NCBI GenBank assembly: GCA_049999725.1
Contig: JBNGIS010008331.1
Coordinates: forward strand, 1-61,439
Length of the DNA: 61,439 nucleotides
Reading direction: 5' to 3'
Source of the DNA: Haplomitrium mnioides
Taxonomy: Eukaryota; Marchantiophyta; Haplomitriopsida; Calobryales
The notes under the pieces are model-generated. The model made no database searches, was not told the DNA's origin, and saw only the letters and a program-made list of their open reading frames with translations. A program made the translations under genes and the position numbers. Each line of letters opens with the position of its first letter. Positions within the stretch are counted from its first letter, which is position 1. Of this stretch, positions 32,560 through 45,102 are shown piece after piece.

Positions 32560-32877
32560 CTCCTCAACCAAATGCACTCTCTACTAGCCTCCTATTATGC
32601 AATGATCTCTACATGGTTAGAAGAAGTACAAGTTAGAGTTTTCTTAGTACCATTCCAAGATGTAATGATAGATTCATATAGAATACATAGCTGGTTTGGG
32701 ACTTAACAACATCAAGACCAGATAGACATATAACATCCGTATAGCTGGTGAGCATCTTGTCTATATGCTTGGGGAAATAAAGTCCGATATCTATGGTACC
32801 TTGTAGGTATAAAAAGATATGTTTAATACCATTCCAATGCTAAACAGTTGGTTGTAAACTATTTCTATTAAGCAAGT
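32560..32877 (-). pseudogene. Copia F RNase H fragment between copia E and the LARD
   Basis: Minus-strand RNase H region matching copia H at about 56275-56600. It is cut on the left by copia E and on the right by the LARD. Both cuts are clean: F resumes at 7050 on one side and at 45108 on the other. Confidence 0.85.
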
Positions 32878-35800
32878 GTTGCTCCCATGTTCCGGGCCTT
32901 AACCTTTTCAAGTCCCGCTTTGAGCGTAGGGGAGGACAATTTGCGGGCTTTTAGGTTCTTTTCTGAGATGGCCCCTTGCCAGTTACCACTTTCAAACCTT
33001 AATGACTCTTCCTCCCCTTACAGACCTTATATGCACCACTCACTCTTCTTCTTCTTATACTCAAGTCAGTTACTCAAACACCCCCATAGGTCCACATCCA
33101 TCACCCCCAAGTGGTTTGTGTGTAATTCTTGCACTTTATTCCAAGGCCTCAATAACTCAGGTCGTGCCACCTTATTTGTGCTTGGGGCAGAACGGGTGCT
33201 GGTGACCTGCACCATTGAACAATACAATGAGGCTGGACTTCCCCTCTCAAGGTTGTCATAGAACTGGTCCAAATATTCCTACCTATCTTAGAATGCACTA
33301 ATTCCTACTCTATGCAATAGAATTAGAACAGAGAGCATTTACCTCCAAGATACCAGAACTTGTGTCAAGGGATTGGACTCCCCCTTCAAGGATGTTCCCA
33401 GGGTCTGCTCAACTATCTTGATGTCTTCTAAGCTAATAAAATTCTAGAACACAATGCAGAATGTAAATCTAATCTATACATATATGAACAAACAGTTTGT
33501 ACAATATATGCAAGAGGAACAGAGTCCTTGAAGGCCCTCTAGATTTCCACCAATTGTTACTTCCCTTATGAATCCATGCTGCCTTACAACCTGCAGTCTA
33601 GCAACCACCCACACACCCCTCTCTCCAGATAGTTTTTTAACTTCCCTCGCGAGAAGCCATGCTTTTACTTCCTCAAGCTAGGAAGAGAGTTTCTTTGACT
33701 TCCACCTCTAGAAGACAGCTTTCCCAGCTACAAGTAGCACACTCCACCTTCGAGCCTCGACGGGTCTTACTACGCAGTGCACCGACACTAACGCAACCCC
33801 CCTCTCAACTCCACTTAGAAATTACATCAGAGTGTACTTCGAACACTCTGGGCTGATACTCACGCACAAGGAATGGCAGAGACAACCTCAAGCTCCTCAC
33901 TTCACGGCCTCTCTTGAAGTCATAACTTGGAATCCCACTCCAGCTGCCCCTCGTTGCGATTTCCTTGTCCTAAGGTCGTGATGCTTCTGCATAGGAAATG
34001 CAGAGGCGACCCCAAGTCCTCCTTTGGTGGCCTCTCCCGAAGTCTTAGCTAGCCAGAATCCCTTCTAGATCCCCGTATCGGTACACCTCCGTCATAGTCC
34101 GTCTGCGAGGATGAGTTCCCTGGATCGCCCAAGCCTCCAAAGCTCCTCATTCTGCGATTCTTGGTGCCTCTCCAGTCCACGTCCGAATCCCCCGGTTCCC
34201 CTTAAGCTAGTACACCTGCTTCACGTAATCTTCTCACTAGATTCCCACTCTAGCCCCCTCGTTGCGATTCCCCTTCGTATGCAATCGCTTTGCACCCTTA
34301 GATTGCCTGTGCATCAACCCCCTTGTGAGCGTTGAACCCGCGAGCCCGATCTCAAGAAAGGTCGTTAATCACGTTGGCTCCCTGGAACTGGGAGGTGACG
34401 ACGCGTGGCGCTTTGCTTATTAATCCCATTACAACCGATAAGGAGAGCATGTCGCGTGTCCCGCCATGATGAAAGTACAACGGTAACTTCAACGGGGAGT
34501 CCGAAGAATCTCGCGGTTCGAGATTCTGTGGATTCTCGTGGCTAAGTCCGAAGGGTTCTTCGGAACAGAGTTCCGAAGTGCCCCGCGGAACCCAGTCCAC
34601 AAAATCTCCAAGGATTCTCTCGCAGATCCCAAATCACCCTCTTCGCGCCACGTTATCCGCCGCACCGCCGTCTGACGCCGCTCCGCAAGGGGGTAGGCTG
34701 ACCGTCGCGTTGACCCTCCCTTCCACAGTTGACTTGCTTGCTGCCCGAGGTCCAATGAACTCTCCTCCTGCTGCCACGTGTCTCGTGAGTTGCTTCAGAG
34801 TCCCTGGAGTTGCCACGTCCTCTGAAGGGCACCGTCCGACGCCATCTTGCAAAGGGGTAGGCAAACCGTCGCGCGGACCCTTCTTCTGAAGTTGACCATC
34901 GGAAACCCTACCAAGCCTCTCATCATGCTACATTTCCGAAACCCTTTGCGGACTCCTTGCACTGGCCATGTCATCCAAAGAGCCGCTGCAGACTCACCCC
35001 GCTCGCCGAATAAGAACTTGTGCCAATGGTGCTATTTTGTCGTACCTTCAAAGTAAGAACTATGCGCACACTCGAGGCTCTCTTCGTTAACATTTCTGAA
35101 AGCTCGATATAAGAACTACAAGGCTTTTTCGGACCATTTGCCCCTTTTGAACTTTTGAATGTCGGCCGCACCCCGTCGAACTTTCACTCTTGTCATGCCA
35201 GATCGACATTGAATCACCTTTTTGGCACCACTTGCTCCTCCGTCGATCGCACCGGCGTTATCTTGATTTTCCTACCGCCCTCATCTTGCTACCCAATTCA
35301 CCGATAGATCGTCTTTTTGGCGTACCCCTCGTTTCTCCTAACCGGATCGACGCCATGTCGCCTTCTGGCTTAGCCTTCTTCCCGTTGGACAGTTCGCGAT
35401 GGATTGTCGTTTCACCACTGCCGTGCATCGTTGAACCGGATCGCTGACAAGTCGCCTTTTCATCTTCACTCGCTCTTATTCGGGCTGCTCGGTGATTTTT
35501 CCCCCTTTCGGCTCTCCTCTGTTTTTCCTCTTGATAGATCCACGCTAAGTCGTTCCTTTGGCTTCCTTGCTCCTCTTTCGCTTGGATCTTCAACGTATCA
35601 CCCTTCTGGCACTCTCTCGTCTTCCTTTGGCCAGACCTTCGATAAGTCGCTATTTCGAGCCTTCTTACTTGCTCCTTGGTTGGATTCCTCTCGGATCCTT
35701 CTTAACTTGGGTCCCCACGTCGTAAGACAGATCGGAACCCGGTTAAGTGGGATCCCCACTTAGGAAGGCGCATTTCCACAGATTCTCGGGCTCTTTGGTG

Positions 35801-36454
35801 TCGCCACGTCATCCGTGGAATCTCGTAAAGTGCTCCAAAGACGCCACGTTTCCGTAGAATCTTGCGAGGCCTTCCAAGGACTCCACCTTTCTGCCAAGAT
35901 TCACGGATTCGAATGGAAGAGTTCGATCGGCCCTTGCAGGACGTGTTCCTGCTTGCGGGATCGAGGCGTCCCCCTTCTTTGGCCTAACTTACCCTTGTGA
36001 CGATCTCGTCTCCTCATCTCGTCCATGATCCTTGCTTACATGATTGGTGGCCACTACAGGACATGTCTGCGATCTGATTTTCTTCGGAGTGCCTTTGGAT
36101 TTCGTCGTTGTGGATCCGTTCCTACTCCTCTTGCGATCGCTTTGCCATAGGTGGCCACTCTCTTCCTTCTCCCCAGGCTCCAATTCCCGCATCCCCCTCT
36201 CACACACGGGTTCTCATTGGCTTGCTTCGAATTTAGAAATGGGGCCCCTCCTCTGGCTCGCAATCCCGGTTCTCTCCTGATCTCTTCCGCAATGATCCTG
36301 TTTCCCTCCTAGGAATCATGCGTCGTGCTCTTAGTAGTTGTTTGAGGGTAATCCGTGGCTCTTGAGAGGCCTTCACACTTGCCAAGGGTTATTGTGTCAC
36401 TGATGCTTCTGATTTCTTGAATTCCGCTTGAGTGCTCCAAACCACCGGCTGACA
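32878..36454 (-). repeat. LARD 3' LTR (3577 bases)
   Basis: Plus-strand ends TGTTGCTCCC...CCGGCTGACA. It is noticeably richer in G+C than the surrounding copia DNA and aligns along its length with 37386-40600 and 44847-45102, about nine bases in ten by eye. The many medium ORFs on both strands are shared coincidences of a GC-richer sequence; none resembles a protein family. Confidence 0.88.
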
Positions 36455-36467
36455 TGACTCCCCCTTC
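36455..36467 (-). other. LARD polypurine tract
   Basis: On the minus strand GAAGGGGGAGTCA immediately precedes the LTR start TGTCAGCCGG. It fixes the orientation as minus. Confidence 0.8.
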
Positions 36468-36601
36468 AAGTGTGAAGTGTCCCTGCGAACACACTTCTTC
36501 TCCCTCAATTTTTTGGTGCCTCTGTTGGATGGTCGCTGGCTCGACTCTGTAACTCTTGCACAACAACCCTACGAAACGCCCCTCCCCTCCCACTCGGAAC
36601 T

Positions 36602-37198
36602 CTAATCCGTTTCCTTGTCACTATCCGAGGTGCTCGAAGAATTGTCAGAGTCGTATTTGGACCTTGCCTTCCTTCGGGAACTGGTGATGGTAGCCTTTAC
36701 ATGGGACTGGGCTGCATTGACAACATCTTCCAGAGTCTGCGGATCCGTTTGGCATACCTAGGTCCCAATTCCTCTGGAGAGCACTGCCAAGAACCATGCT
36801 GTGAGCATTCCATCAGTGGCTGGAGGGTTTAGCTTCCTCGCCACCTTGTTGAAACATTGGAGGAACTTCCTCACATACTCCTTCTTTTTCATCCTGAGCT
36901 TACCCATCTTGATCAACACTTCTGTCTCTTCACCAATCCCCCTGATCTCTGCAATGAAGGCTACCTTGAACACATGCCAGTCTCTCTTGACATTATCTAG
37001 CAGGTCCTTGTACCAAGGTTGGGCTTCACCTTTTAACATTGCTGGCAGGATTCCAATCTTTACATAGGCTTCCCCATTTGCTACTGCGGTGTTTTCCATG
37101 TCATCCAGCCATGCATCTGGGTCGTCCTTCGGGCGTTCTTTGAAGGACCTGTATCTGAATCTTCTCCGAAGCCCAGAAATCGGTACAGGATTGGCCAT
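36602..37198 (-). pseudogene. LARD gag (retrotransposon gag domain, one in-frame stop)
   Basis: The start MANPVPISGLRRRFRYRSF is at 37198. The gag core has DDPDAWLDDMENTAVANG, AQPWYKDLLDN, FKVAFIAEI, VRKFLQCFNKVARKL and WFLAVLSRGIG, typical of the Ty3/gypsy Retrotrans_gag fold. A TAG at 36758-36760 interrupts the frame, which then continues through TLEDVVNAAQSHVKA and a Ser/Asp-rich tail (DSDNSSSTSDSDKETD) to a stop at 36602. There is no zinc knuckle and no pol. It would form the capsid, with enzymes supplied by another element. The broken frame suggests it is inactive now. Confidence 0.85.
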
Positions 37199-37385
37199 CC
37201 CAACAATCTCTTCTTTCCGCCACTCTTCTTTAACAGGATCAACCCACAGTTGCCCTATTTCTCAAGAGTGGTTTTCTTCCAAAACTGACTTGAGGCTCAA
37301 GTGCACAAAGCGGTGTCTTTGGTTCAAGTTGGTCTCAGGTTTTCTTCAAACACTTGGCCCTCCTTCTAGCGCAAAAAATTCAAGT
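37199..37385 (-). other. LARD 5' leader and probable primer binding site
   Basis: In element sense the LTR end is followed within a few bases by TTTTTTGCGCTAGAAGGAGG (about 37355-37377 on the plus strand), the position of a PBS. It resembles the TTTGGCGC-type sites seen after many plant gypsy LTRs and not the initiator-Met site. I cannot name the tRNA with confidence. Confidence 0.55.
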
Positions 37386-40300
37386 CGCTCCCATGTTCTG
37401 GGCCTTAACCTTTTCAGATCCCGCTTTGGGCGCAGGGGAGGACAATTTGTGGGCTTTCAGGTTCTTTTCTGAGATGGCCCCTTGCCAGTTACCACTTTCA
37501 GACCTTAAGGACTCTTCCTCTCCTTACAGGCCTTATATGCACCTCTCACTCTTCTTCTTCTTATACTCAAGTTAGTCACTCAAACACCCCCACAAGTCCA
37601 CATCCATCACCTCCAACTAGTTTGTGTGTAATTCCTGCACTTTATTCCAAGGCCCTAATAACTCAGGCCCTGCCACCTTATTTGTGCTTGGGGCAGAATG
37701 GGTGCTAGTAACCTGGACCACTGAACAATACAATGAGGATGGACTTCCCCTCTCAAGGTTGTTATAGAACTAGTCCAGATATTCCTACCTATCCTAGAAT
37801 GCACTAATTCCTACTCTATGCAATAGAATTAGAACAGAGAGCATTTACCCCCAGGATACCAGAAGTTGTGTCAAGGGATTGGACTCCCCTTTCAAGGCTG
37901 TTACCAAGGTCTGCTCAACTACCATGATGTCTTCTAAGCTAATAAAACTTTAGAACACAATGCAGAATGTAAATCTAATCTACACATATATGAACAAACA
38001 ATTTGTACAATATATGCAAGAGGAACAGAGTCCTTGAAGGCCCTCTGGATTTCCACCAACTGTTACTTCCCTTATGAATCCATATTGCCTTACAACCTGC
38101 AGCCAAGCAACCACCCACGCACCCCTCTCTCCAGATAGTTTTTTAACTTCCCTCGCGAGAAGCCATGCTTTTACTTCCTCAGGCTAGGAAGAGAATTTCT
38201 TTGACTTCCACCTCTCGAAGACAGCTTTCCAAGTTGTAGGTAGCTCACTCCACCCCCGAGCCTCGACGGGTCTTACTACGCAGTGCACCGGCACTAACGC
38301 AGCCCCCCTCTCAGCTCCACTTAGGAATTACACCAGAGTGTACTCCAAACACTCTGGGCTGATACTCACGCACAAGGAATGGCAGAGACAACCCCAAGCT
38401 GCTCACTTGGCGGCCTCTCCCGAAGTCATAACTTGGACTCCCACTCTAGCCGCCCTTCGTTGTGATTTCCTTGTCCTAAGGTTGTGATGCTTCTGCACAA
38501 GAAATGCAGAGGCGATCCCAAGTCCTCCCTTGGTGGCCTCTCTCAAAGTCTTAGCTGGCCAGAATCCCTTCTAGATCCCCGTATCGGTACACCTCCATCT
38601 TGGTTCGCCTGCGAGGATGAGTTCCCTAGATCGCCCAAGCCTCCAGAGCTCCTCACTCTGCGATTCTTGGCGCCCCTCCAGTCCACATCCAAATCCCCCG
38701 GTTCTCCTTGAGTTAGTACACCCGCTTCACGTGATCTTCTCACTAGATTCCCACTCCAGCCTCGCTCATTGCGATTCCCCTTCGCGTGTAGTTGCTTCGC
38801 GCCCTTAGATTGCATGTGCATCAACCCCCAAGAATTCGAAGGCCATCAATGTATACCCCCTTGCAAGCGCTGAATCCCCAAGCCCGATCCCAAGAAAGGT
38901 CGTTAATCTTATTGGCTCCCTGGAGCTGGGAGGTGACAACGCGTGGCGCTTCGTCTGTTAATCCCATTACAACCAACAAGGAGAGCGCGCCATGTGTCCC
39001 GACATGATGAAAGTACAACGGTAACTTCAACGGGGAGTCCAAGGAATCTCGGGGTTCAAGATTCCGCGGATTCCCGCGGCTAAGTCCGAAGAGTTCTTCG
39101 GAACTGAGTTCCAAGGCGCCCCGCGAAATCCCGTCCACAGAATCTCCAAAGATTCCTTTGCAAATTCCAAATCACCCTCTTTGCGCCACATCATCCGCTG
39201 CACCGTCGTCCGACGCCGCCTTGCAAGGGGGTAGGCTGACCGTCGCGTTGACCCTCCCTTCCGCAATTGACTCACTTGCTGCCCGAGGTCCAATGAACTC
39301 TCCTCCTACTGCCGCGTATCCCATGAGTTGCTTCGAGGTCCTTGGAGTTGCCATGTCCTCCGAAAGGCGCCGTCTGACGCCGCCCCGCAAAGGGTAGGCA
39401 GACCGTCGCGCGGACCCTTCTTCCAAAGTTGACCATCGGAAACCCTACCAAGCCTCTCAACGCGTCATGTTTCTGAAACCCTTCGCAGACTCCTTGCGCT
39501 TGCCACGTCATCCGAAGAGCCGCTGCGGACTCACCCTGCTTGCCGAATAAGAACTTGTGCCGATATCGGTGTTTTGTCATATCTTTGAAGTAAGAACTAT
39601 ACGCGCGCCCGAGGCTCTCTTCGTTAACATTTCTGAAAGCTTGATATAAGAATTATAAGGCCCTTTTAGACTGTTCGTCCCTTTCAAACTTTCGGATGCT
39701 GATCGCACCCCGTCAAGCTTTCACCCTTGTGATGCCGGATTGGCGTTGAATCACCCTTTTGGCACCGCTTGCTCCTCCGTCGGTCCCACCGACGTTATCT
39801 TGATTTTTTGGCCGCCCTCATCTTGTTGCCCGATTCACCAATAGATCGTCTTTTCGGCGTACCCCTCGTTTCCCCCAATCGGATCGGCGCCATATCGCTC
39901 TTCTGGCTTAGCCTTCTTCCCGTTGGACGGTTCGCGATGGATTGCCGTTTCACCACTGTCGTGCATCGTTAAACCGGATTGCCGACAAGTCGCCTTTTCA
40001 CCTTCACTCGCTCTTATTCGGCCCGCTCGGTGATTTGTCCCTCTTTTGGCTCTCCTCTGTTTTTCCTCTTGACGGATCCGCACTAAGTCGCCCTTTTGGC
40101 TTCTCCGCTCCTCTTCCGCTCGGATCTTCGACGTATCACCCTTCCGGCACTCTCCCATTTTCCTTCGGCCTGACCCCCGATAAGTCGCTGTTTCGGGCCT
40201 TCTTACTTGCTCCCCGGTTGGATTCCTCTCGGATCTCTCTTAACTGGGGTCTCCACGTCGTAAGATGGATCGGAACTCGGTTAAGTGGGATCTCCACTTA

Positions 40301-40600
40301 GGAAGGCGCCTTTCTCTAGATTCTCGGGCTCCTTGGTGTTGCCACGTCATCTGTGGAGTCCCGTGAAGTGCTCTGGAGATGCCACGTTTATGTGGAATCT
40401 CACGAGGCCTTCCGGAGACTCCACCTTTCCGCCAAGATTCGCAGATTTGAATGGAAGAGTTCGATCGGCCCTTGCAGGACGCGCTCCTGCTTGCAGGATT
40501 GAGGCGTCCCCCTTCTTTGGCCTAGCTTACCCTTGTGACAATCTTGTCTCCTCATCTCATCCCCGATCCTTGCTTACCTTATTGTAGGCCGCTGTAGGAC
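37386..40600 (-). repeat. LARD 5' LTR, first part
   Basis: Aligns with 32884 to about 36060 of the other LTR. It is interrupted at 40600 after GTAGGAC, where chromovirus G begins. About 140 bases of the LTR (the equivalent of 36060-36200) are missing at the junction. Confidence 0.9.
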
Positions 40601-43600
40601 GAGTTGGGGAATATAAGAAGAAGAGAATTTCATTGCCCAAATCACCAACAAGGAGGACCACAACACACTAATGAAAGGAGGATGGATGATCGACGAGAAA
40701 CTCGAACATGCTACAATTGTGGTCGGGTAGGACACATTGCACCAAATTGTAGAGCAGTGCGGCGCAATCAAGGGCGAGTATTTCGGCGGCCTCTCCATAA
40801 TGTCAACAATGAAGGGGATGAAGAAGGTCAGGGAAACGATGGGCACCAGTAAAACAACCTTGTGGTTTTGCTGAGATGAAGAAAAAATGCGAGGAAAGCA
40901 TCTATTATATAGAAAAACAAAAAAATGGAGGGCTAATTGTGGTTGATGGATGGATGGAAGGATCTGCAATAAGAGTTTTGGTGGACTCCGGAGCAGAAGA
41001 AAATTACTAATCACAAGCGATAACATTGAAGTTGAAGTTGCCCCTTGAAAAAGAAGAGCACGAAGTGGTGGAAATGGCAAATGGCCAAAGCAAATCTATT
41101 GAACGACTATCTCAAAGTATAGCTTTACACATGGGTAACTATAAAGAGAAGTTGGAGTGGAAGATCACAACATTGGCAAGATATGACGCTATTCTTGGAA
41201 TGAAGTGGTTATAAAGATATAATCCGCAAGTAGATTGGAGAAAGAAGACACTCACGACGTCTCAATGGAAGATTTGGGGAGATCGAGTACGATCTCATTC
41301 AAGACACCTACCTCTATATGTGATTGGAGAAAATGCGATCAAAAAGCAATATATGGTTTTTTGTAGGACTCATACGTGAGCTCACTATTGACAAGGAGGA
41401 GTCAAATCATAACGTTCCACATGAATTTCAAGGTGTTTTGAAGGAGTTTAAAGACGTTTTTCCCAATGATTTGCCCAAGGGTTTGCCTCCAAAATGATGC
41501 ATTGATCACAAGATTGAGGTCATTCCAAGAAGCACTCCACCGTGCAAAGCACCATATCACTTGCCTCCTCATGAATCAGAGGAATACAAATCTCAGATTA
41601 CGAAATTGTTGGAAAAAGGATTCATTAAACCAAGCATTTCTCTTTATGGTGCACTAGTACTCTTTGTGAAAAAGAAGGATGGGAGTATGAGGATGTGCAT
41701 TGACTATCGAGCACTCAATCAACAAACAGTGAAAAATAAATATCCATTGCCAAGGATGGATGACTTATTTGATCAACTTCAAGGAGCAAATTACTTTACA
41801 AAATTGGACTTGAGAAGCGGATACAATCAAATCCGAATCGTGGAAGGTGATGTGCAAAAAACATCGTTTCGAAGTTGATACGGGCATTTTGAATATCTTG
41901 TTATGCCTTTTGGATTAACCAATGCTCCTGCAACATTTATGGGTCTTATGAATGATATTTTTCGATCATATTTGGATAAGTTTGTTATTGTCTTTTTGGG
42001 TGACATTCTCATTTACAGCAAGAGTATTCAAGAGCATCAACAACATCTTCGTACAGTATTAAAGGTACTTCGGAACCACAAGCTATATGTGAAGATGTCC
42101 AAATGTGAAATTGGAAAGAGGGAGGTTGACTACTTGGGTCACTGTGTAAGTGCATCAAGAATCCAAGTTATGGATGAAAAGGTGGAGGCAATTCAGAAGT
42201 GGGAAGCTCCTAGTGATCAAACACAACTAAGGGGGTTCTTGGGGCTAACCGGGTTTTATCAGCGATTTGTGAAAGGTTTTGCACAAATAAGAGAACCATT
42301 AACAAACTTGCTCAAGAAAAGTCACACATGGTTATGGGGAGCTGCAGAAGAGTTGGCATTCCAAGCATTGAAGAAATCACTTCTTCATGCTCCTATTCTT
42401 AAATGGTATGACTCTAAACGACCAATCAAACTTTCGGTGGATGCATCGGGAAAGGCTATTGGCGGAGTGTTGCAACAAGAATGGGAGGATGGTTGGCATC
42501 CTATTGCCTTCTTTTCTAGGAAGTTGAGCGACACTGAGCAAAACTACCACACTACAGAGCGGGAAGAATTGGCGATTGTGCTATCAACCAAACATTGGAA
42601 GCATTATCTGGGAGATAAGGAGTTTATTGTCGAAACCGACCATAAACCTTTAATCTATCTAGAAACTCAAAAGGAGCTCTCAAAGCGACAAATTTGTTGG
42701 GCAGAGTGGCAACAACGGTTCCATATGAAGATGGTCTATATGGAAGGAAAACAACAAATTGGAGATGCCTTGACCCGCATGCCTCAACTCAACATCTTGT
42801 CAGAAATCACAATTCATCCTACTTGGTGGACGGAAATGTTGGCTGCAACAAAAGAAGATGAGGAGATCATTGCCGCACAACAAAAGAATCTAGTAAAAGA
42901 GGTGAGAGGATTGATTTTCTTCCAAGGCAAGGTATGGGTTCCTAATAGTGTTAAGCTTCGCTATGAGGTTTTGTATGAAGCACATGATTCGGCAATTGGT
43001 GGACATGTTGGAATTGAGAAAACTTTGGACAATCTTCAACGAGTCTATTATTAGCCTAAAATGCATCAAGATGTAGAGACCTATGTTCGGAGTTGTTTGG
43101 CTTATCAACAAAACAAAGCGACCAACCTTAAACGTGGAGGTTTATTACAACCGTTGCTAATCCCGAATCGGCGATGGGAACATGTGAGTATGGATATTGT
43201 GTGTGAGTTACCACGTACTTCTACGGGTTATGATGCTATTGTTGTTTTTGTGGATAAACTGAGCAAAATGATTCATATTCGTCCGACTACCAAATCAGTG
43301 ATAGCACCGGAGTTAGCACGTATTTATTTGGAAGTTGTCTACTCTCATCATGGTATCTCCAAAGTGATTATCTCTGACTGCGACACTCAATTTACCAGCA
43401 TGTTTTGGCGCACAATATTTGGTCTTCTCAAAACCAAATTGGCTATGTCCACTGCATATCATCTTGAATCGGATGGTCAAACTGAACGGGCCAACCGCAC
43501 CATTGAAGAGATGTTACGGGCTTTTACTTTGGAAGAACAAGAAGAATGGGATTGGTTGCTACCTCTGGTGGAGTTTTCTTACAATAACTCCATCAACAGC

Positions 43601-44279
43601 TCTATACGAGCCACGCCTTTCTTTTTGATGTATGGTGAGCATCCAACTACTTTATCTAATCTTCATTCTACATCGACCTCTAAGAGTCTAGCTGCCGATG
43701 ATTTCCTCCATCGACTACACTATGGCATCCAACGCGCTAAGGAAAAACTTGAAGTTGCTCGTAATCGCCAAAAACAATATGTTGGTGCTCATCATCGCAA
43801 AGTGATCTTTGCTATAGGTGACCAAGTATGGCTCTCTACATCCAATCTTCCTTTGCTTCGCTCTCGTAAGCTATCTGCTCTCTACATTGGACCATTTGCT
43901 ATTTCTACTCGTATTAGTGAAGTGGCCTATCAACTTGTTTTACCTCCTCACATGAAGATTCATCCGGTCTTTCATGTCTCTTTATTACATGCTTTTGTCC
44001 CTCGCTCTACCACCTTCACTTGTAACCAATAACCCTCTCCACCACTTGAGCTTATTGATGGTCATGAGGAATTTGAGGTGGAACAGCTCTTGAAGAAACG
44101 CATACGTTGTTGAGGCCATCGTGAGATTGTGGAGTACTTGGTTTGTTGGAAAGGCTACCCTCTTTATGAAGTTACTTGGGAGCCATTGGAGAATTTGGCC
44201 AATGCATCTGCACTTGTTCACTCTTTTGAGAACTCTCTTACTCGCAACGAGGACGTTGCCTCTTAAAAGGGGGGAGGAT
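40601..44279 (+). pseudogene. Chromovirus G gag-pol (5'-truncated gypsy)
   Basis: Order: gag C-terminus with zinc knuckle CYNCGRVGHIAPNC (about 40711); protease with VLVDSGAEENY and AILGMKWL; RT with [27 protein letters not shown] and [12 protein letters not shown]; RNase H with [17 protein letters not shown]; integrase with HHCC remnant [25 protein letters not shown] and DGQTERANRTIEEML; chromodomain VEYLVCWKGYPLYEVTWEP (about 44130-44190). The RT catalytic site reads FLGD where FLDD is required. Stops fall at 41876, 43052, 44030 and 44111, and the zinc-knuckle HHCC motif has CLAY in place of CLAC. RT before integrase plus a chromodomain identifies a Ty3/gypsy chromovirus. The gag N-terminus and 5' LTR are missing. 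Confidence 0.93.
44265..44279 (+). other. Chromovirus G polypurine tract
   Basis: AAAAGGGGGGAGGAT directly before the LTR start TGTAACGG. Confidence 0.88.
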
Positions 44280-44846
44280 TGTAACGGTCACTAACTTTAG
44301 TAAGCCATAGCTAAAAATAATATCAACTATGTCTAGAAAGCTATTACTAAGTTAGAGTAGCAAAAAGCAATTGCTATTATAGAGAGATGGACACGTGGCA
44401 TGAGGAGAGAAAGTCAACAAATTAAAGTGAAAGAGGGAGTCTAGATAGACTACTTTAGAAGAGGATGAGAACACGTGGCAAGCGGAGAATTAAAGTAAAG
44501 AGAAGGTTCTAAAGATAAGGACACGTTGCAGAAGGAGAATTAAAGAGAGGGAAGGTTCTAAGGATAAGGACACGTGGCAAAAGGAGAACAAAAGTAAAGG
44601 GTGGTCCAATTAGAGTGAGAGAGAAAAGAGGGGTCCAATTAGAAGAGGATAGAAAAGGAACCAATGGGGTTCCTCCACCTATGTAAGCAAAGTGCTTTCT
44701 CTCAAGTATATAAAGAAGGGAGAGTGCATTGTTTGGCATCTCTTACCTTGTGGGTTCTTGAAGTTCTTGTGCGCTTCTCTTATGCTAACTTGTATGTGTT
44801 GTACTTGTGCTAACTTGTGTGTGTAATGTGGGTGTGTAGTGTTACA
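44280..44846 (+). repeat. Chromovirus G 3' LTR
   Basis: Runs from TGTAACGGTCAC to GTGTTACA, so the ends are short inverted repeats (TGTAAC/GTTACA). Internally GGACACGTGGCA-type phrases recur (44388, 44470, 44519 and 44567 regions), and a TATATAAAG sequence near 44707 is a candidate TATA box. LARD LTR sequence resumes right after it. No matching 5' LTR is present. Confidence 0.88.
44705..44714 (+). promoter_or_regulatory. Candidate TATA box in the G LTR
   Basis: AGTATATAAAG occurs about 140 bases before the LTR end, followed by the short downstream sequence expected for an R region. Inferred from position only. Confidence 0.45.
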
Positions 44847-45102
44847 CACACGGACTCTCATTGGCTTGCTTCGAATTTAGAAATGGGGCCCCTCCTTTGA
44901 CTGGCGATCTCGGTTCTCTCCTCATCTCTTTCGCCATGATCTTGTTTCCCTTCTAGGAATCATGCGCCAGGCCTGCTCTTAGTAGATGTTTGAGGGTAAT
45001 TCGTGGCTCTTGAGAGGCCTTCACACTTGCCAAGGGTTATTGTGTTGCTGATGTTTCTGATTTCCTAAATTCTGCTTGAGTGCTCCAAACCACCGGCTGA
45101 CA
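44847..45102 (-). repeat. LARD 5' LTR, second part
   Basis: Aligns with about 36200-36454, starting CACACACGGACTCTCATTGG and ending CCGGCTGACA. It completes the LTR split by chromovirus G. Confidence 0.9.

Larger units (their letters stand above)
32878..45102 (-). mobile_element. LARD-like gag-only LTR element with giant LTRs, inserted in copia F
   Basis: Two LTRs of about 3.6 kb (32878-36454; 37386-40600 plus 44847-45102) flank an internal domain of only about 0.93 kb. GCAAG (32873-32877) and ACAAG (45103-45107) flank it as a one-mismatch target duplication, and copia F reads straight through if the element is removed. Only a gag gene is present, so the element would depend on another gypsy element for protease, RT and integrase. 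The second LTR was later invaded by chromovirus G. Confidence 0.88.

Noticed and set aside
33000-40560. Large tandem segmental duplication with many medium ORFs in GC-richer DNA
   Set aside because: PPT, PBS, TG..CA ends and a flanking duplication show it is the LTR pair of one retroelement; the ORFs in it have no family resemblance.
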